From Thermodesulfobacteriota bacterium (GTDB lineage: Bacteria; Desulfobacterota; GWC2-55-46): a stretch of 64,000 nt of DNA. The position numbers and the translations under genes are program-made. The notes under the pieces were generated by a model. It was not told the DNA's origin. It saw nothing but the letters and a program-made list of their open reading frames with translations, and ran no database searches. Shown piece by piece: positions 1-10,167 of this stretch. The stretch is from contig CP129479.1 in the NCBI GenBank assembly GCA_030583865.1, positions 942,744 to 1,006,743 on the forward strand, written 5' to 3'. Position 1 is the first letter of the stretch. Every line of letters begins with the position of its first letter.

Positions 1-42
1 ATCGAGATGATAAATTACATGTGGGGCAGGAAAAGGGGTTAG
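1..42 (+). CDS. 3' end of an upstream gene (partial; possibly nuoG)
   Basis: An open frame runs in from the left edge and ends at TAG (40-42), giving a 13-residue tail, IEMINYMWGRKRG. It stops 24 bases before nuoH. In most nuo operons nuoG precedes nuoH, so this may be the last few residues of NuoG, but the tail is too short to recognise and the assignment is by position only. Confidence 0.35.
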   Translation: MEMINYMWGRKRG

Positions 43-66
43 CCCCCAAGGGCCCTGGACGGAAAA

Positions 67-1101
67 ATGCCGGATTTAGCGACACTGCTTGAAATTCTTA
101 TAATCGTTGTGAAGGTCTCGGTGATAAGCGGGATCCTTTTCAGCCTCCCGTTGCCCCTCACCTGGATCGAGAGGAAGGTCGCTGGGCACATACAGGTGCG
201 GCTCGGCCCCTGGAGGGTGGGCCCGCACGGCGTGCTCCAGCCGTTCGCGGACATGGTAAAGCTCCTCATTAAGGAGGACATAGTCCCGGACAGGGCGGAC
301 AAGTTCCTCTTCAAGCTCGCCCCGCTACTCTCGATGATACCTGCCTTCCTGGTATTCGTCGCCATACCGTTCGGCGAGAAGTTCGCCATCCCGTTCGTAG
401 GGAAGGAAATAACGCTTTACCTCTCCGACATGAACGTGGGGATACTCTACATACTCGCGATAGGCGGGCTCGGAATATACGGCATGATACTGGGCGGCTG
501 GGCCTCGAACTCGAAGTACTCGCTCCTCGGAGGCCTCCGTTCTTCCGCCCAGATGATAAGCTACGAGATATCCATGAGCTTCGCGGCCATAGGCGTCGTT
601 ATGCTCACGAATTCGCTTAACCTCCTCGAGATGGTGAGGAGCCAGTCGGGGAGCTTCCTCGACTGGAACATTTTCTACCTGCCGGTCGGGCCGGTGTGGT
701 TCGTGATATTCATAATCGCGGCCCTGGCTGAGATAAACCGCATACCCTTCGACCTCCCGGAGGACGAGGGTACTCTTGCGGCAGGGTTCCATACCGAGTA
801 CAGCGGAATGAGGTTCTCGTTCTTCATGCTCGCCGAGTACGTGGCGATGGTGACGATATCGGTCTTGACGGTAATCATGTTCTTCGGGGGCTGGAACCCG
901 CCCCTGGACATCTCGATATTCCACCTTGTGCCGTCGATATTCTGGTTCCTCGGGAAAGTAATCCTCTTCATATACTTCTTCATGTGGCTGAGGTTCACGC
1001 TTCCCAGGTACAGGTATGACCAGCTCATGACCATAGGCTGGAAGGTGCTGATACCGCTCTCGCTCGTAAACATACTTGTGACCGGGTTGATGATCATATG
1101 A
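67..1101 (+). CDS. nuoH: NADH-quinone oxidoreductase subunit H
   Basis: Membrane subunit of respiratory complex I that forms most of the quinone-binding chamber and links the peripheral arm to the antiporter arm. The 344-residue protein has about eight hydrophobic segments. It carries family signatures: TWIERKVAGHIQVRLGPWRV near residues 30-50 and the acidic loop AEINRIPFDLPEDEGTLAAG around residues 220-240, known to lie at the quinone cavity. Length matches the family. The stop overlaps the nuoI start by four bases (ATGA), indicating translational coupling. It is the first complete gene of the complex I membrane-arm cluster. Confidence 0.97.
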   Translation: MPDLATLLEILIIVVKVSVISGILFSLPLPLTWIERKVAGHIQVRLGPWRVGPHGVLQPFADMVKLLIKEDIVPDRADKFLFKLAPLLSMIPAFLVFVAIPFGEKFAIPFVGKEITLYLSDMNVGILYILAIGGLGIYGMILGGWASNSKYSLLGGLRSSAQMISYEISMSFAAIGVVMLTNSLNLLEMVRSQSGSFLDWNIFYLPVGPVWFVIFIIAALAEINRIPFDLPEDEGTLAAGFHTEYSGMRFSFFMLAEYVAMVTISVLTVIMFFGGWNPPLDISIFHLVPSIFWFLGKVILFIYFFMWLRFTLPRYRYDQLMTIGWKVLIPLSLVNILVTGLMII

Positions 1102-1670
1102 GCAAAGGGCCGAGCAGGATAGCGGAATTCATAAAGAAAGCCCTCTTCATCGATTTCGTGAAGGGGCTCTCGATAACGCTCAAGTACAACGTTTCGAGGA
1201 GCATAACCCTCAAGTACCCGGACGAGGAGAAGTGGGTCCCGGACAGGAGGTTCCGCGGCCAGCACACCCTCAACAAGGACGAGAACGGCAGGGAGCTCTG
1301 CGTGGCCTGCGAGCTCTGCGCAAAGGTGTGCCCGACCAAGTGCATAACCGTCATCCCGATGGAGGACGACACGGGCAGGGGCATAGCCGACAGGGTGGCC
1401 AAGGTCTGGAAAGTGGAGCTAGCGAGGTGCATGTTCTGCGGCTACTGCGAGGACGCATGCCCCACGAGGGCGGTAAGGCTCGGGCGCGACTACGAGCTCG
1501 CCTGCCTGGACCTCTCGTGCACGACCAGGGAAAAGGACGAGCTCCTTAAGCCCCAGTCCATACCCGAGACGATACAGGGCGGCTTTGTCGTAAGGTCGAA
1601 ATTCGAGAGGACGCCGGAGGGCATAAGGGTGGTGCCGGACCTCCGGATGCAGAAGAAAAGGAATATTTAG
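1098..1670 (+). CDS. nuoI: NADH-quinone oxidoreductase subunit I, 2x[4Fe-4S] ferredoxin-like
   Basis: Peripheral-arm subunit carrying the N6a and N6b iron-sulphur clusters that pass electrons toward the quinone site. Two cysteine motifs are visible: CVACELCAKVCPTKC (about residues 69-83) and CMFCGYCEDACPTRA (about residues 113-127), each providing ligands for the two [4Fe-4S] clusters. At 190 residues it is of normal length. The N-terminal part, with a GLSITLKYNV stretch, is the usual amphipathic anchor at the membrane. Start ATG at 1098 overlaps the nuoH stop. A gap of about 60 bases with a GC-rich repeat (CGGCCCGGCCCGG) precedes nuoJ. Confidence 0.97.
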   Translation: MSKGPSRIAEFIKKALFIDFVKGLSITLKYNVSRSITLKYPDEEKWVPDRRFRGQHTLNKDENGRELCVACELCAKVCPTKCITVIPMEDDTGRGIADRVAKVWKVELARCMFCGYCEDACPTRAVRLGRDYELACLDLSCTTREKDELLKPQSIPETIQGGFVVRSKFERTPEGIRVVPDLRMQKKRNI

Positions 1671-1731
1671 GAAGCCGAATAACGGCGGCCCGGCCCGGCC
1701 CGGCTCCGATGGAAAACAACAGGGAAGGCTG

Positions 1732-2220
1732 ATGGAAAAGCTATTTTTCTTGATGTTCGCGGCGGTCGCAATCGCCTCGGGCCTGGCGGTAGTAACCGTC
1801 AGGAATCCGGTGCACAGCGCGCTCGCGCTCATAGTGTGCCTCATACAGGTCGCGGCGCTCTTCGTGCTCCTCCGGTCGCCCTTCCTGGCGGCGGTGCAGA
1901 TATTCATATACGTGGGCGCGGTCATGGTGCTCTTCCTCTTCGTCGTCCTCATACTCGACATGAGGAAGGCCGTCCTTCAGGCGTTCCCGCCGGTGAAGAA
2001 GAAGTTCGTCGTCGGCGTCATCCTGGTCCTTATGGCGCAGATACTCGCATTCGTGTTCGTTACCCCGATGGGGCAAAACCCTGCCGAGGCGTGGGAGCCT
2101 ACGGTCGAGTCGATCGGAAGGATGCTCTTTACCAAGTACCTCTTCCCGTTTGAAGTCGTTTCGGTGATACTCCTGGCCGCGCTGGTCGCGGCCATAGTCA
2201 TAGCAAAGGAGCGTCGGTGA
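1732..2220 (+). CDS. nuoJ: NADH-quinone oxidoreductase subunit J
   Basis: Small membrane subunit of complex I. The 162-residue protein has about five transmembrane segments. The conserved stretch around residues 20-75 includes [20 protein letters not shown] and [19 protein letters not shown], the third-helix signature ([14 protein letters not shown]-like) containing the pi-bulge region. Start ATG at 1732 follows a GGGAAGG ribosome-binding site. The end overlaps the nuoK GTG start (GTGA). Length and position between nuoI and nuoK are canonical. Confidence 0.95.
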   Translation: MEKLFFLMFAAVAIASGLAVVTVRNPVHSALALIVCLIQVAALFVLLRSPFLAAVQIFIYVGAVMVLFLFVVLILDMRKAVLQAFPPVKKKFVVGVILVLMAQILAFVFVTPMGQNPAEAWEPTVESIGRMLFTKYLFPFEVVSVILLAALVAAIVIAKERR

Positions 2221-2525
2221 CAATGGTCCCGGTTACCTGGTACATAGCGCTTTCCGCCGTCCTCTTCCTGATAGGGGCGGCCGGGGTCCTCACGAGGCGG
2301 AACGTCATCGTGGTGCTCATGTCAATCGAGCTCATGCTTAACTCCGTGAATATCAACTTCATGGCGTTCTCGTATCTCCTCGGGGACATGACCGGGCAGA
2401 TATTCACCGTATTCACCATCACCGTGGCCGCGGCCGAGGTGGCGGTGGCGCTCGGAATCCTCATAGCGCTCGTAAGGAGCAACAAAACGTTCAACGTCGA
2501 CGAGATCGACGCTCTGAAAGGGTAA
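2217..2525 (+). CDS. nuoK: NADH-quinone oxidoreductase subunit K
   Basis: Complex I membrane subunit homologous to MrpC, with three transmembrane helices and two conserved glutamates in the proton path. The 102-residue protein shows the family pattern: [20 protein letters not shown] (the E of SIELMLN) and a second glutamate in [20 protein letters not shown]. The GTG at 2217 overlaps the nuoJ stop. An ATG at 2223 is a possible alternative start two residues in. It is followed directly by a nuoM-type gene rather than by nuoL. Confidence 0.95.
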   Translation: MTMVPVTWYIALSAVLFLIGAAGVLTRRNVIVVLMSIELMLNSVNINFMAFSYLLGDMTGQIFTVFTITVAAAEVAVALGILIALVRSNKTFNVDEIDALKG

Positions 2526-2528
2526 TTG

Positions 2529-4051
2529 ATGTCCGGACACCTCTTGAGCTCAATCATATTCCTTCCGGTCCTCGGGGCGCTCGTGATCCTTTTCATAAAG
2601 GACGCGCGCGCGATACGGTGGGTGGCGCTCGTTACCCTTGCCGTGGATTTCGCGCTGGCCATACCACTCATGAGGGGCTTCGACGTCTCGACCCACAGCA
2701 TGCAGTTCGTCGAAAGGCACGAGTGGATACCGTCCTGGAACATAACCTATTACCTCGGCGTGGACGGCATAAGCGTCCTGTTCGTGTTCCTGACGGCGTT
2801 CCTCGGGATAATATGCGTGCTCGCCTCCTGGAAGGCCATCGAGAAGAAGGTCAAGGAGTTCATGATAGCGCTCCTTATTATGCAGGCGGCCATGCTGGGC
2901 GTCTTCTCGGCCCTCGACATGTTCCTCTTCTACCTCTTCTGGGAGGCGATGCTCATACCCATGTACCTCATAATCGGGGTCTGGGGCGGGCCTAACCGCG
3001 TCTACTCGGCGATAAAGTTTTTCCTTTACACGCTCGCCGGGAGCATCCTCATGCTCGTGGGCATGATAGCCCTCTACTTCGCCGCCGGGAAGACCTTCGA
3101 CATGCTCGTCCTCATGGAGTACAAGTACACCTTCACCTTCCAGGTATGGGTCTTCATGGCCTTCTTCGTGGCCTTTGCCGTGAAGGTGCCGATGTTCCCG
3201 TTCCATACATGGCTCCCGGACGCGCACGTCGAGGCGCCGACCGCCGGCAGCATCATCCTGGCCGGTGTGCTCCTCAAGATGGGCACCTACGGATTCCTGA
3301 GGTTCTGCCTCACCATGTTCCCGGACGCGTCGAGGTTCTTCGCCACCCCCATAGTAATAATATCGATAGTCGCCATAATATACGGGGCGTTCCTGGCGCT
3401 TGCGCAGAAGGACCTCAAGAAGCTCATCGCATACTCGAGCATAAGCCACATGGGCTTCATCACCATGGGCATATTCCTCTTCAACAAGAACGGAATCGAG
3501 GGCGCGATACTCCAGATGTTCAACCACGGCATAACGACGAGCGCGCTCTTCCTCTGCATCGGGCTCATCTACGAGAGGACGCACACGAGGCACATAGGCG
3601 ACTACGGCTGGGCCGCTTCCCGCGTGCCGGTCTACGCCACGTTCCTGTTCATATTCACGCTCGCTTCTCTCGGCTTCCCGGGGACGAACGGCTTCATAGG
3701 GGAGCTGCTCATCGCCTTCGGCGCCTACGAGGTCTACAAGCCTTATTTGATACTGCTCCTCATCGGCATCGTGGGCGGCGCCGCGTACATGCTCTACATG
3801 TACAAGAGCATGGCCTTCGGCGCAGACAGCCACGGGCACGGCGGACACGGGCACGGCGGCTCGCATGACGACTCGCACGGGGGGCACAAGGTCTGGGACG
3901 TGGACTTCAGGGAGGCCGTAGCCCTCATCGCCCTCGTCGTCTTCGTCTTCTGGGTGGGCTTCCATCCCGAGGATTTCCTCAGCTATATGCACGAATCGGT
4001 AGGCAACCTGATAAACCAGGCCAATGCCAGCAAATTTGAGGGTCTTGGATT

Positions 4052-4055
<4 letters not shown>
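2529..4055 (+). CDS. nuoM: NADH-quinone oxidoreductase subunit M (antiporter-like)
   Basis: Proton-pumping antiporter-like subunit of complex I. The protein of about 508 residues has roughly 14 transmembrane segments and NuoM signatures: LFWEAMLIPMYLIIGVWGG, KVPMFPFHTWLPDAHVEAPT with its lysine and acidic residues, and LKKLIAYSSISHMGF. I place the start at ATG 2529; the TTG at 2526 immediately before it is in frame but has no advantage. Odd feature: a His/Gly-rich stretch near residues 433-454 (about ten histidines) sits in a hydrophilic loop late in the protein. It overlaps nuoN by four bases. Confidence 0.96.
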
Positions 4056-5509
<1,454 letters not shown>

Positions 5510-5527
5510 GCCAGGGAAAGGAATGAG

Positions 5528-6994
5528 ATGGAAACGATAGTATCCATAAGGCCCTTCATAGCGATCCTGGCCTCGGCAGTGGTCGTGGCCCTGATAATCA
5601 TGTCGAGGAACAGGCCCAACCTGAGGGAAAGCTGGACCTACCTCGCGGCCCTCGTGAAGTTCGCGCTCGTGATATCGATGTTCCCGGACATATTCTCCGG
5701 GAAGATAATCGAGTATACGCTCTTTACGGTGCTGCCCGGCATAGAGCTCAAGTTCAGGGTGGACGCGCTCGGGCTATTCTTCGCTACGACGGCGTCGTTC
5801 CTCTGGATAATCGCGACCACCTACTCCATCGGGTACATGAGATCGCTCAACGAGCACGCGCAGACGCGTTATTACGCCTGCTTCGCCATAGCGCTCTCTT
5901 CGGCCCTCGGCGTCGCCTTCTCCGCGAACCTCTTCACGCTCTACCTCTTCTACGAGGTACTGAGCATAATGACGTATCCGCTCGTCGCGCACCACGAGGA
6001 CGACGAGGCATGGGAGGGGAGCAAGAAGTACATAGTCTACCTCATGGGCGCCTCGAAGACCTTCCTCCTCGGCGCGCTCATACTCACGTACATGATAACC
6101 GGCACGCTGGATTTCCAGCCCGGCGGCATATTCACCACCGGGATGTCGCAGACGCTCGTAACAATCACCTATATCTGCTTCCTCCTCGGGTTCGCAAAGG
6201 CCGGCATAATGCCGCTCCATAACTGGCTCCCGTCCGCGATGGTCGCGCCGACGCCCGTTAGCGGACTTCTCCACGCGGTCGCGGTCGTAAAGGTCGGCGT
6301 CTTCTCGGTCGTAAGGGTGATGCTCGACACCTTCGGGATAGACGTCATGTCGGCCTTCAACCTCGGGATGCCTACGGTCTATTTCGTCTCGATAACGATA
6401 CTTGCGGCCTCCATTATTGCGCTCACCAAGGACGACCTGAAGGCCAGGCTCGCGTATTCGACGGTAAGCCAGCTCTCATACGTCATACTCGGCGTTGCGC
6501 TCCTCACGCCCCACGGCATATCGGGCGGTATACTGCACATAGGGAACCACGCATTCTCGAAGATAACGCTCTTCTTTTGCGCGGGCTCGATTTTCGTTGC
6601 TTCGCACATAAAGAAGATAAGCAATTTAAGCGGCATAGGGTACAAGATGCCGCTTACCATGGCGGCGTTCACCATTGGGGCCCTGAGCATGATCGGCGTC
6701 CCGGCCATGGCCGGGTTCACGAGCAAATGGTACATGGGCATCGGCGCAATGGAGGCCATGGACACCGTCCCGCTCGTCGTGCTTCTGGCGAGCACGGTCT
6801 TGAACGCGGCATACTTCCTGCCGATCGTCTTCAAGGCTTACTTCGAGAGCCCGGAGGGGAACGTCCATCTGGAAGGCGTGAAAGAGGCCCCGAAGTTCGT
6901 GCTGGTCCCGCTCCTTGTGACCGCCTTCATAACCGTGGCGATAGGCGTTTACCCGGACTTCCTCCTGTCGCTCGCCGAAAGGGTGCTGCAATGA
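5528..6994 (+). CDS. MrpD/NuoM-family antiporter subunit
   Basis: A 488-residue polytopic protein of the proton-translocating NADH-quinone oxidoreductase/Mrp antiporter family. Visible motifs are FYEVLSIMTYPLVAHHEDDE (conserved TM5 glutamate), AKAGIMPLHNWLPSAMVAPT (TM7 lysine and H-loop), LKARLAYSTVSQLSYVILG, and MAGFTSKWYMG. It most resembles the MrpD-like proteins annotated as monovalent cation/H+ antiporter subunit D in deltaproteobacteria. SD GGAAAGGA precedes ATG 5528. It is coupled to the next small gene by ATGA. Whether it belongs to complex I here or to a separate Mrp-type module cannot be decided from sequence alone. Confidence 0.85.
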   Translation: METIVSIRPFIAILASAVVVALIIMSRNRPNLRESWTYLAALVKFALVISMFPDIFSGKIIEYTLFTVLPGIELKFRVDALGLFFATTASFLWIIATTYSIGYMRSLNEHAQTRYYACFAIALSSALGVAFSANLFTLYLFYEVLSIMTYPLVAHHEDDEAWEGSKKYIVYLMGASKTFLLGALILTYMITGTLDFQPGGIFTTGMSQTLVTITYICFLLGFAKAGIMPLHNWLPSAMVAPTPVSGLLHAVAVVKVGVFSVVRVMLDTFGIDVMSAFNLGMPTVYFVSITILAASIIALTKDDLKARLAYSTVSQLSYVILGVALLTPHGISGGILHIGNHAFSKITLFFCAGSIFVASHIKKISNLSGIGYKMPLTMAAFTIGALSMIGVPAMAGFTSKWYMGIGAMEAMDTVPLVVLLASTVLNAAYFLPIVFKAYFESPEGNVHLEGVKEAPKFVLVPLLVTAFITVAIGVYPDFLLSLAERVLQ

Positions 6995-7239
6995 GGCTCG
7001 ACAAGATATACGAGAACAAGGACACAATGAGGCTCCTGAAGTGGGCCTTTTACGCGGCCATGGTGGTATTCGTCGCGCTCGACTTCGTGACACCGAGGCA
7101 TCACGTGTACTTCTACTGGGACGAGGTGCCGGGCTTCAGCGCCGTATTCGGCTTCATCTCCTGCGTCCTCATAATCATCGTCTCCAAGGCCCTCGGGAAG
7201 CTATGGCTCCAGAGGAAAGAGGACTATTATGAAAAATAG
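6991..7239 (+). CDS. Small two-helix membrane protein between antiporter subunits
   Basis: An 82-residue protein with two predicted transmembrane helices (about residues 14-30 and 46-64), a short polar loop with HHVYFYWDEVPGF, and a charged C-terminus ending RKEDYYEK. I do not recognise a named family. It starts within the stop codon of the preceding antiporter gene (ATGA at 6991) and ends 14 bases before the next one, so all three are probably co-translated. Being locked between two Mrp-like subunits suggests it is an accessory subunit of the same membrane complex, by analogy with the small Mrp subunits; that is inference. Confidence 0.75.
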   Translation: MRLDKIYENKDTMRLLKWAFYAAMVVFVALDFVTPRHHVYFYWDEVPGFSAVFGFISCVLIIIVSKALGKLWLQRKEDYYEK

Positions 7240-7253
7240 CCCCGGGGGAACAA

Positions 7254-9011
7254 ATGGGAATATTTAACTGGATACACCCGGCCTTCATACTCATACTTGG
7301 CTCCGTCCTTATCCCGGTATTCCAGGGAAGGGTAAGGCAGGCCTATATCCTCCTTCTGCCCGCTCTCGCGTTCATAACGGTCGCCACCATGTCCTACGGT
7401 ACCTACGGCGTGGTGCCGCTCCTCGGCCAGGAGCTGGTTTTCGGGCGGGTCGATAAGCTCAGCTACGTTTTCGCCTTCATCTTTACGCTCATGGCCTTCA
7501 TAAGCGGGGTCTACAGCCTGCACGTCAAGGAGAGCGGGCAGCACATAGCGGCCTACGTGTACGCGGGCGGCGCCGTGGGCCTGGCCTTTGCCGGCGACTA
7601 CCTTACGCTATTCGTCTTCGCCGAGTTCATGGCCTTCGCGTCGATGTGCCTCATCCTCTTCAGGAGGACCCCCGAGTCCACCAAGGCGGCCTACCGCTAT
7701 ATACTCGTCCATATATTCAGCGGCATATGCATGCTCGGGGGTGCGCTACTCCAGTATTCGCATTCCGGGAGCTTCGCCTTCGACCCTGTGACCGCGGGCG
7801 GCCTCGCGTCGGCGCTTCTCCTCATAGGCTTCATCACAAACGCGGCCGTCCCGCCATTCGGCTCGTGGCTTCCCGATGCCTATCCCATGGCCACCGTTAC
7901 GGGCGCGGTCTTCATGTCGTCTTTTACGACAAAAAGCGCCATATACACCCTTGCGAGGGGCTTTGCAGGGACCGAGATACTCATAATCCTGGGGACGGTC
8001 ATGGCCATCTACGGCGTCGTGTACGCCGTCCTTGAAAACGACATACGGAGGCTTCTGGCCTACCACATCATAAGCCAGGTCGGGTACATGGTGGCCGCGG
8101 TCGGCATAGGCACCGAGCTCGCCATAAACGGCGCTGCCGCCCACGCCTTCGCGCACATACTTTACAAGGGCCTACTCTTCATGGGCGCGGGTTCCGTGCT
8201 TTACATGACCGGCAGGTCCAAGCTTACCGAGCTCGGCGGCATATACAAGCACATGCCGTGGACCTTCATCCTCTACATGATTGGCGGCTTCGCGATATCG
8301 TCGGTGCCGCTCTTCAGCGGCTTCGTGAGTAAATCCATAATACTCTCGGCAGCGGGCGAGTCGCACATGGCAGTAATATGGCTCCTGCTTACGCTCGCAT
8401 CCGCCGGCACGTTCCTGCATACCGGGCTCAAGCTCCCGTATTTCACGTTCCTGGGCAAGGACTCGGGAGTGCAGGCAAAGGACCCGCCGCTTAACATGCT
8501 CATCGGCATGGGCCTTGCCGCGTTCATGTGCGTTTTCGTGGGCATATACCCGCAGTTCCTCTACAGCCTCCTGCCGTACGCCGTTGAATACCACCCGTAC
8601 ACGGCGGAGCACGTGGTGTGGACCTCGCAGATACTCCTTTTCACGGCGCTCGGCTTCTGGCTCTACATAAAGAAGCTCGGCGGCGAACAGACGATGAGCC
8701 TCGATACCGACTGGTTCTACCGCAAGGGATCCGTCATGTTCATGAAGCTCACATACGGCCTCTTCGCCGCGGTCGACGACATCGTAAGCAACCTTTACAA
8801 GCCGATACTTTCAGGGGTAAAGAGGGCTGCGAACTGGTGCTGGGGCTTTGATTTCAAGTGGATTGACGGGATGGTCAACGGTGTGGCCGGGCTCGTGGTG
8901 TATGTCTCCGGAGACCTCCGCCGCTTGCAGACCGGGAAGCTCCAGCACTACGCTGTGACGATACTCCTCGGCCTCCTCTTCTTCATAAACCTGCTCCTTT
9001 TCTTCTCTTAA
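7254..9011 (+). CDS. Antiporter subunit (MrpA/D-like) with NuoL-like C-terminal tail
   Basis: A 585-residue antiporter-fold protein. Core motifs are FVFAEFMAFASMCLILFRRT (TM5 glutamate), PPFGSWLPDAYPMATVTGAV (TM7/8), IRRLLAYHIISQVGYMVAAV and FSGFVSKSIIL. The last 120 residues or so resemble the end of NuoL-type subunits: a DWFYRKG segment, then VDDIVSN, and finally RRLQTGKLQHYAVTILLGLL before a last helix. NuoL itself is missing from its usual place after nuoK, so this protein may take its role. SD GGGGGAAC precedes ATG 7254. It ends the complex I/antiporter cluster. Confidence 0.85.
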   Translation: MGIFNWIHPAFILILGSVLIPVFQGRVRQAYILLLPALAFITVATMSYGTYGVVPLLGQELVFGRVDKLSYVFAFIFTLMAFISGVYSLHVKESGQHIAAYVYAGGAVGLAFAGDYLTLFVFAEFMAFASMCLILFRRTPESTKAAYRYILVHIFSGICMLGGALLQYSHSGSFAFDPVTAGGLASALLLIGFITNAAVPPFGSWLPDAYPMATVTGAVFMSSFTTKSAIYTLARGFAGTEILIILGTVMAIYGVVYAVLENDIRRLLAYHIISQVGYMVAAVGIGTELAINGAAAHAFAHILYKGLLFMGAGSVLYMTGRSKLTELGGIYKHMPWTFILYMIGGFAISSVPLFSGFVSKSIILSAAGESHMAVIWLLLTLASAGTFLHTGLKLPYFTFLGKDSGVQAKDPPLNMLIGMGLAAFMCVFVGIYPQFLYSLLPYAVEYHPYTAEHVVWTSQILLFTALGFWLYIKKLGGEQTMSLDTDWFYRKGSVMFMKLTYGLFAAVDDIVSNLYKPILSGVKRAANWCWGFDFKWIDGMVNGVAGLVVYVSGDLRRLQTGKLQHYAVTILLGLLFFINLLLFFS

Positions 9012-9018
9012 CGTTCTC

Positions 9019-9870
9019 ATGCACCTGAAGGTCTTTTCCCCTGCCAAGGTGAACCTTTTCCTCAGGGTGCTGGGGAAAAGGCCGGACGGGTACCACGAGA
9101 TCATTTCGCTCATGCAGCCGGTCTCGCTCTATGACGAAATCGAGGTCGCCGTCTCCGAAGGCGACGGCATAGAAGCGGACTCGGACTCCCCTGAAGCCCC
9201 AGGCGGGCGCGAAAATCTCGCCTACAGGGCGGCCAGCCTGTTCCTTGAAAGGGCCGGGGTCCGGAAGCGGGTATTGATCAGCATAAAAAAGAGGATACCG
9301 GTCGGGGCCGGGCTCGGCGGCGGAAGCTCGGACGCCGCATCGGTCATAATGGCGCTGAACGGGCTTTTAGGGACCGGGTTTCCTGACCGGGAACTTATGG
9401 AGATGGGCGCCAAGCTCGGCTCGGACGTGCCTTTTTTCTTCCTAAAGGGCCCTGCCCTGGCCAGGGGAAGGGGCGAGGTGCTTGAGAGTACGAGCCTTCC
9501 GTCCCTTTATTACGTCCTCATAAACCCCGGCTTCCATGTGCCGACCGCGTGGGTTTATTCGAGTTTGCGCTTGACAAAAAAGGGCGAAAATAATATTCTT
9601 TTGTATTCTTCGGAGGTCTTCGCCGACAGGGATGGGCTTAAGAAAGCCCTCACTAACGACCTGGAGACGGTGACCATCGGAAGGTATCCTGAGATTTCCG
9701 CCATGAAGGAGAAATTGGCCGAGGCCGGCGCCTCCGGGACCCTCATGTCCGGGAGCGGACCTACCGTCTTCGGCGTTTTCCATTCCCGTGAGGATGCCAT
9801 GCGGGCCTACAGGACGCTTGAGCCGAGGGTGGCCCTGCCTGCGCGCATTTTTTTCGCGGAAGGCCTGTGA
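9019..9870 (+). CDS. ispE: 4-diphosphocytidyl-2-C-methyl-D-erythritol kinase
   Basis: GHMP-family kinase of the MEP isoprenoid pathway; it phosphorylates CDP-methylerythritol with ATP in the cytoplasm. The 283-residue protein starts with FSPAKVNLFLRVLGKRPDGY, typical of IspE (catalytic lysine in AKVNL), has the glycine-rich ATP loop PVGAGLGGGSSDAA (about residues 95-108), the SDVPFF motif and the C-terminal GHMP motif MSGSGPTVFGVF. ATG 9019 lies 7 bases after the preceding stop. In many bacteria ispE is followed by prs and rplY, as here, with a tRNA-Gln between. Confidence 0.97.
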   Translation: MHLKVFSPAKVNLFLRVLGKRPDGYHEIISLMQPVSLYDEIEVAVSEGDGIEADSDSPEAPGGRENLAYRAASLFLERAGVRKRVLISIKKRIPVGAGLGGGSSDAASVIMALNGLLGTGFPDRELMEMGAKLGSDVPFFFLKGPALARGRGEVLESTSLPSLYYVLINPGFHVPTAWVYSSLRLTKKGENNILLYSSEVFADRDGLKKALTNDLETVTIGRYPEISAMKEKLAEAGASGTLMSGSGPTVFGVFHSREDAMRAYRTLEPRVALPARIFFAEGL

Positions 9871-9904
9871 CCGGCTGAAATGGGCTTCGGGTGCATGCTC
9901 CGGC

Positions 9905-9979
9905 TGGGGCGTCGCCAAGCGGTAAGGCACGGGGTTTTGATCCCCGCATTCGGAGGTTCGAATCCTCCCGCCCCATCCA
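9905..9979 (+). tRNA. tRNA-Gln (anticodon TTG)
   Basis: A 75-base cloverleaf. The acceptor arm TGGGGCG pairs with CGCCCCA, followed by T and an encoded CCA. The anticodon loop TTTTGAT carries TTG for CAA, and the T arm is GAGGTTCGAATCCTC. Position between ispE and prs is a common proteobacterial arrangement (ispE-tRNA-Gln-prs-rplY). Confidence 0.95.
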
Positions 9980-9995
9980 GTTATAAGGCAGCCTC

Positions 9996-10136
9996 GGCTG
10001 CCTCTAAAAATTAGAAATTTTTTCTGAGGTCAAGGAAGGGCGGAAATAAAAGCGCAGCATATATGTGAATATGTGGGCATTTTTATTTACGCCCTGACGC
10101 AGAGATCAGGAAAAAGAGCAATTTTTAGAGGTAGCC
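9996..10136. repeat. Palindromic repeat family A, copy 1
   Basis: A 141-base imperfect palindrome filling the gap between tRNA-Gln and prs. The ends are GGCTGCCTCTAAAAATT and AATTTTTAGAGGTAGCC, complementary at all but one position. An inner stem pairs GGGCGGAAATAAAA with TTTTTATTTACGCCC around a core CATATATGTGAATATG. Three other copies lie at 22218-22348, 41051-41194 and 43263-43403. No open reading frame is evident, so this resembles a MITE or large REP-like element. Confidence 0.85.
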
Positions 10137-10167
10137 ATAAAAGAATAGCCAGAGGTCGAGACAAAGG

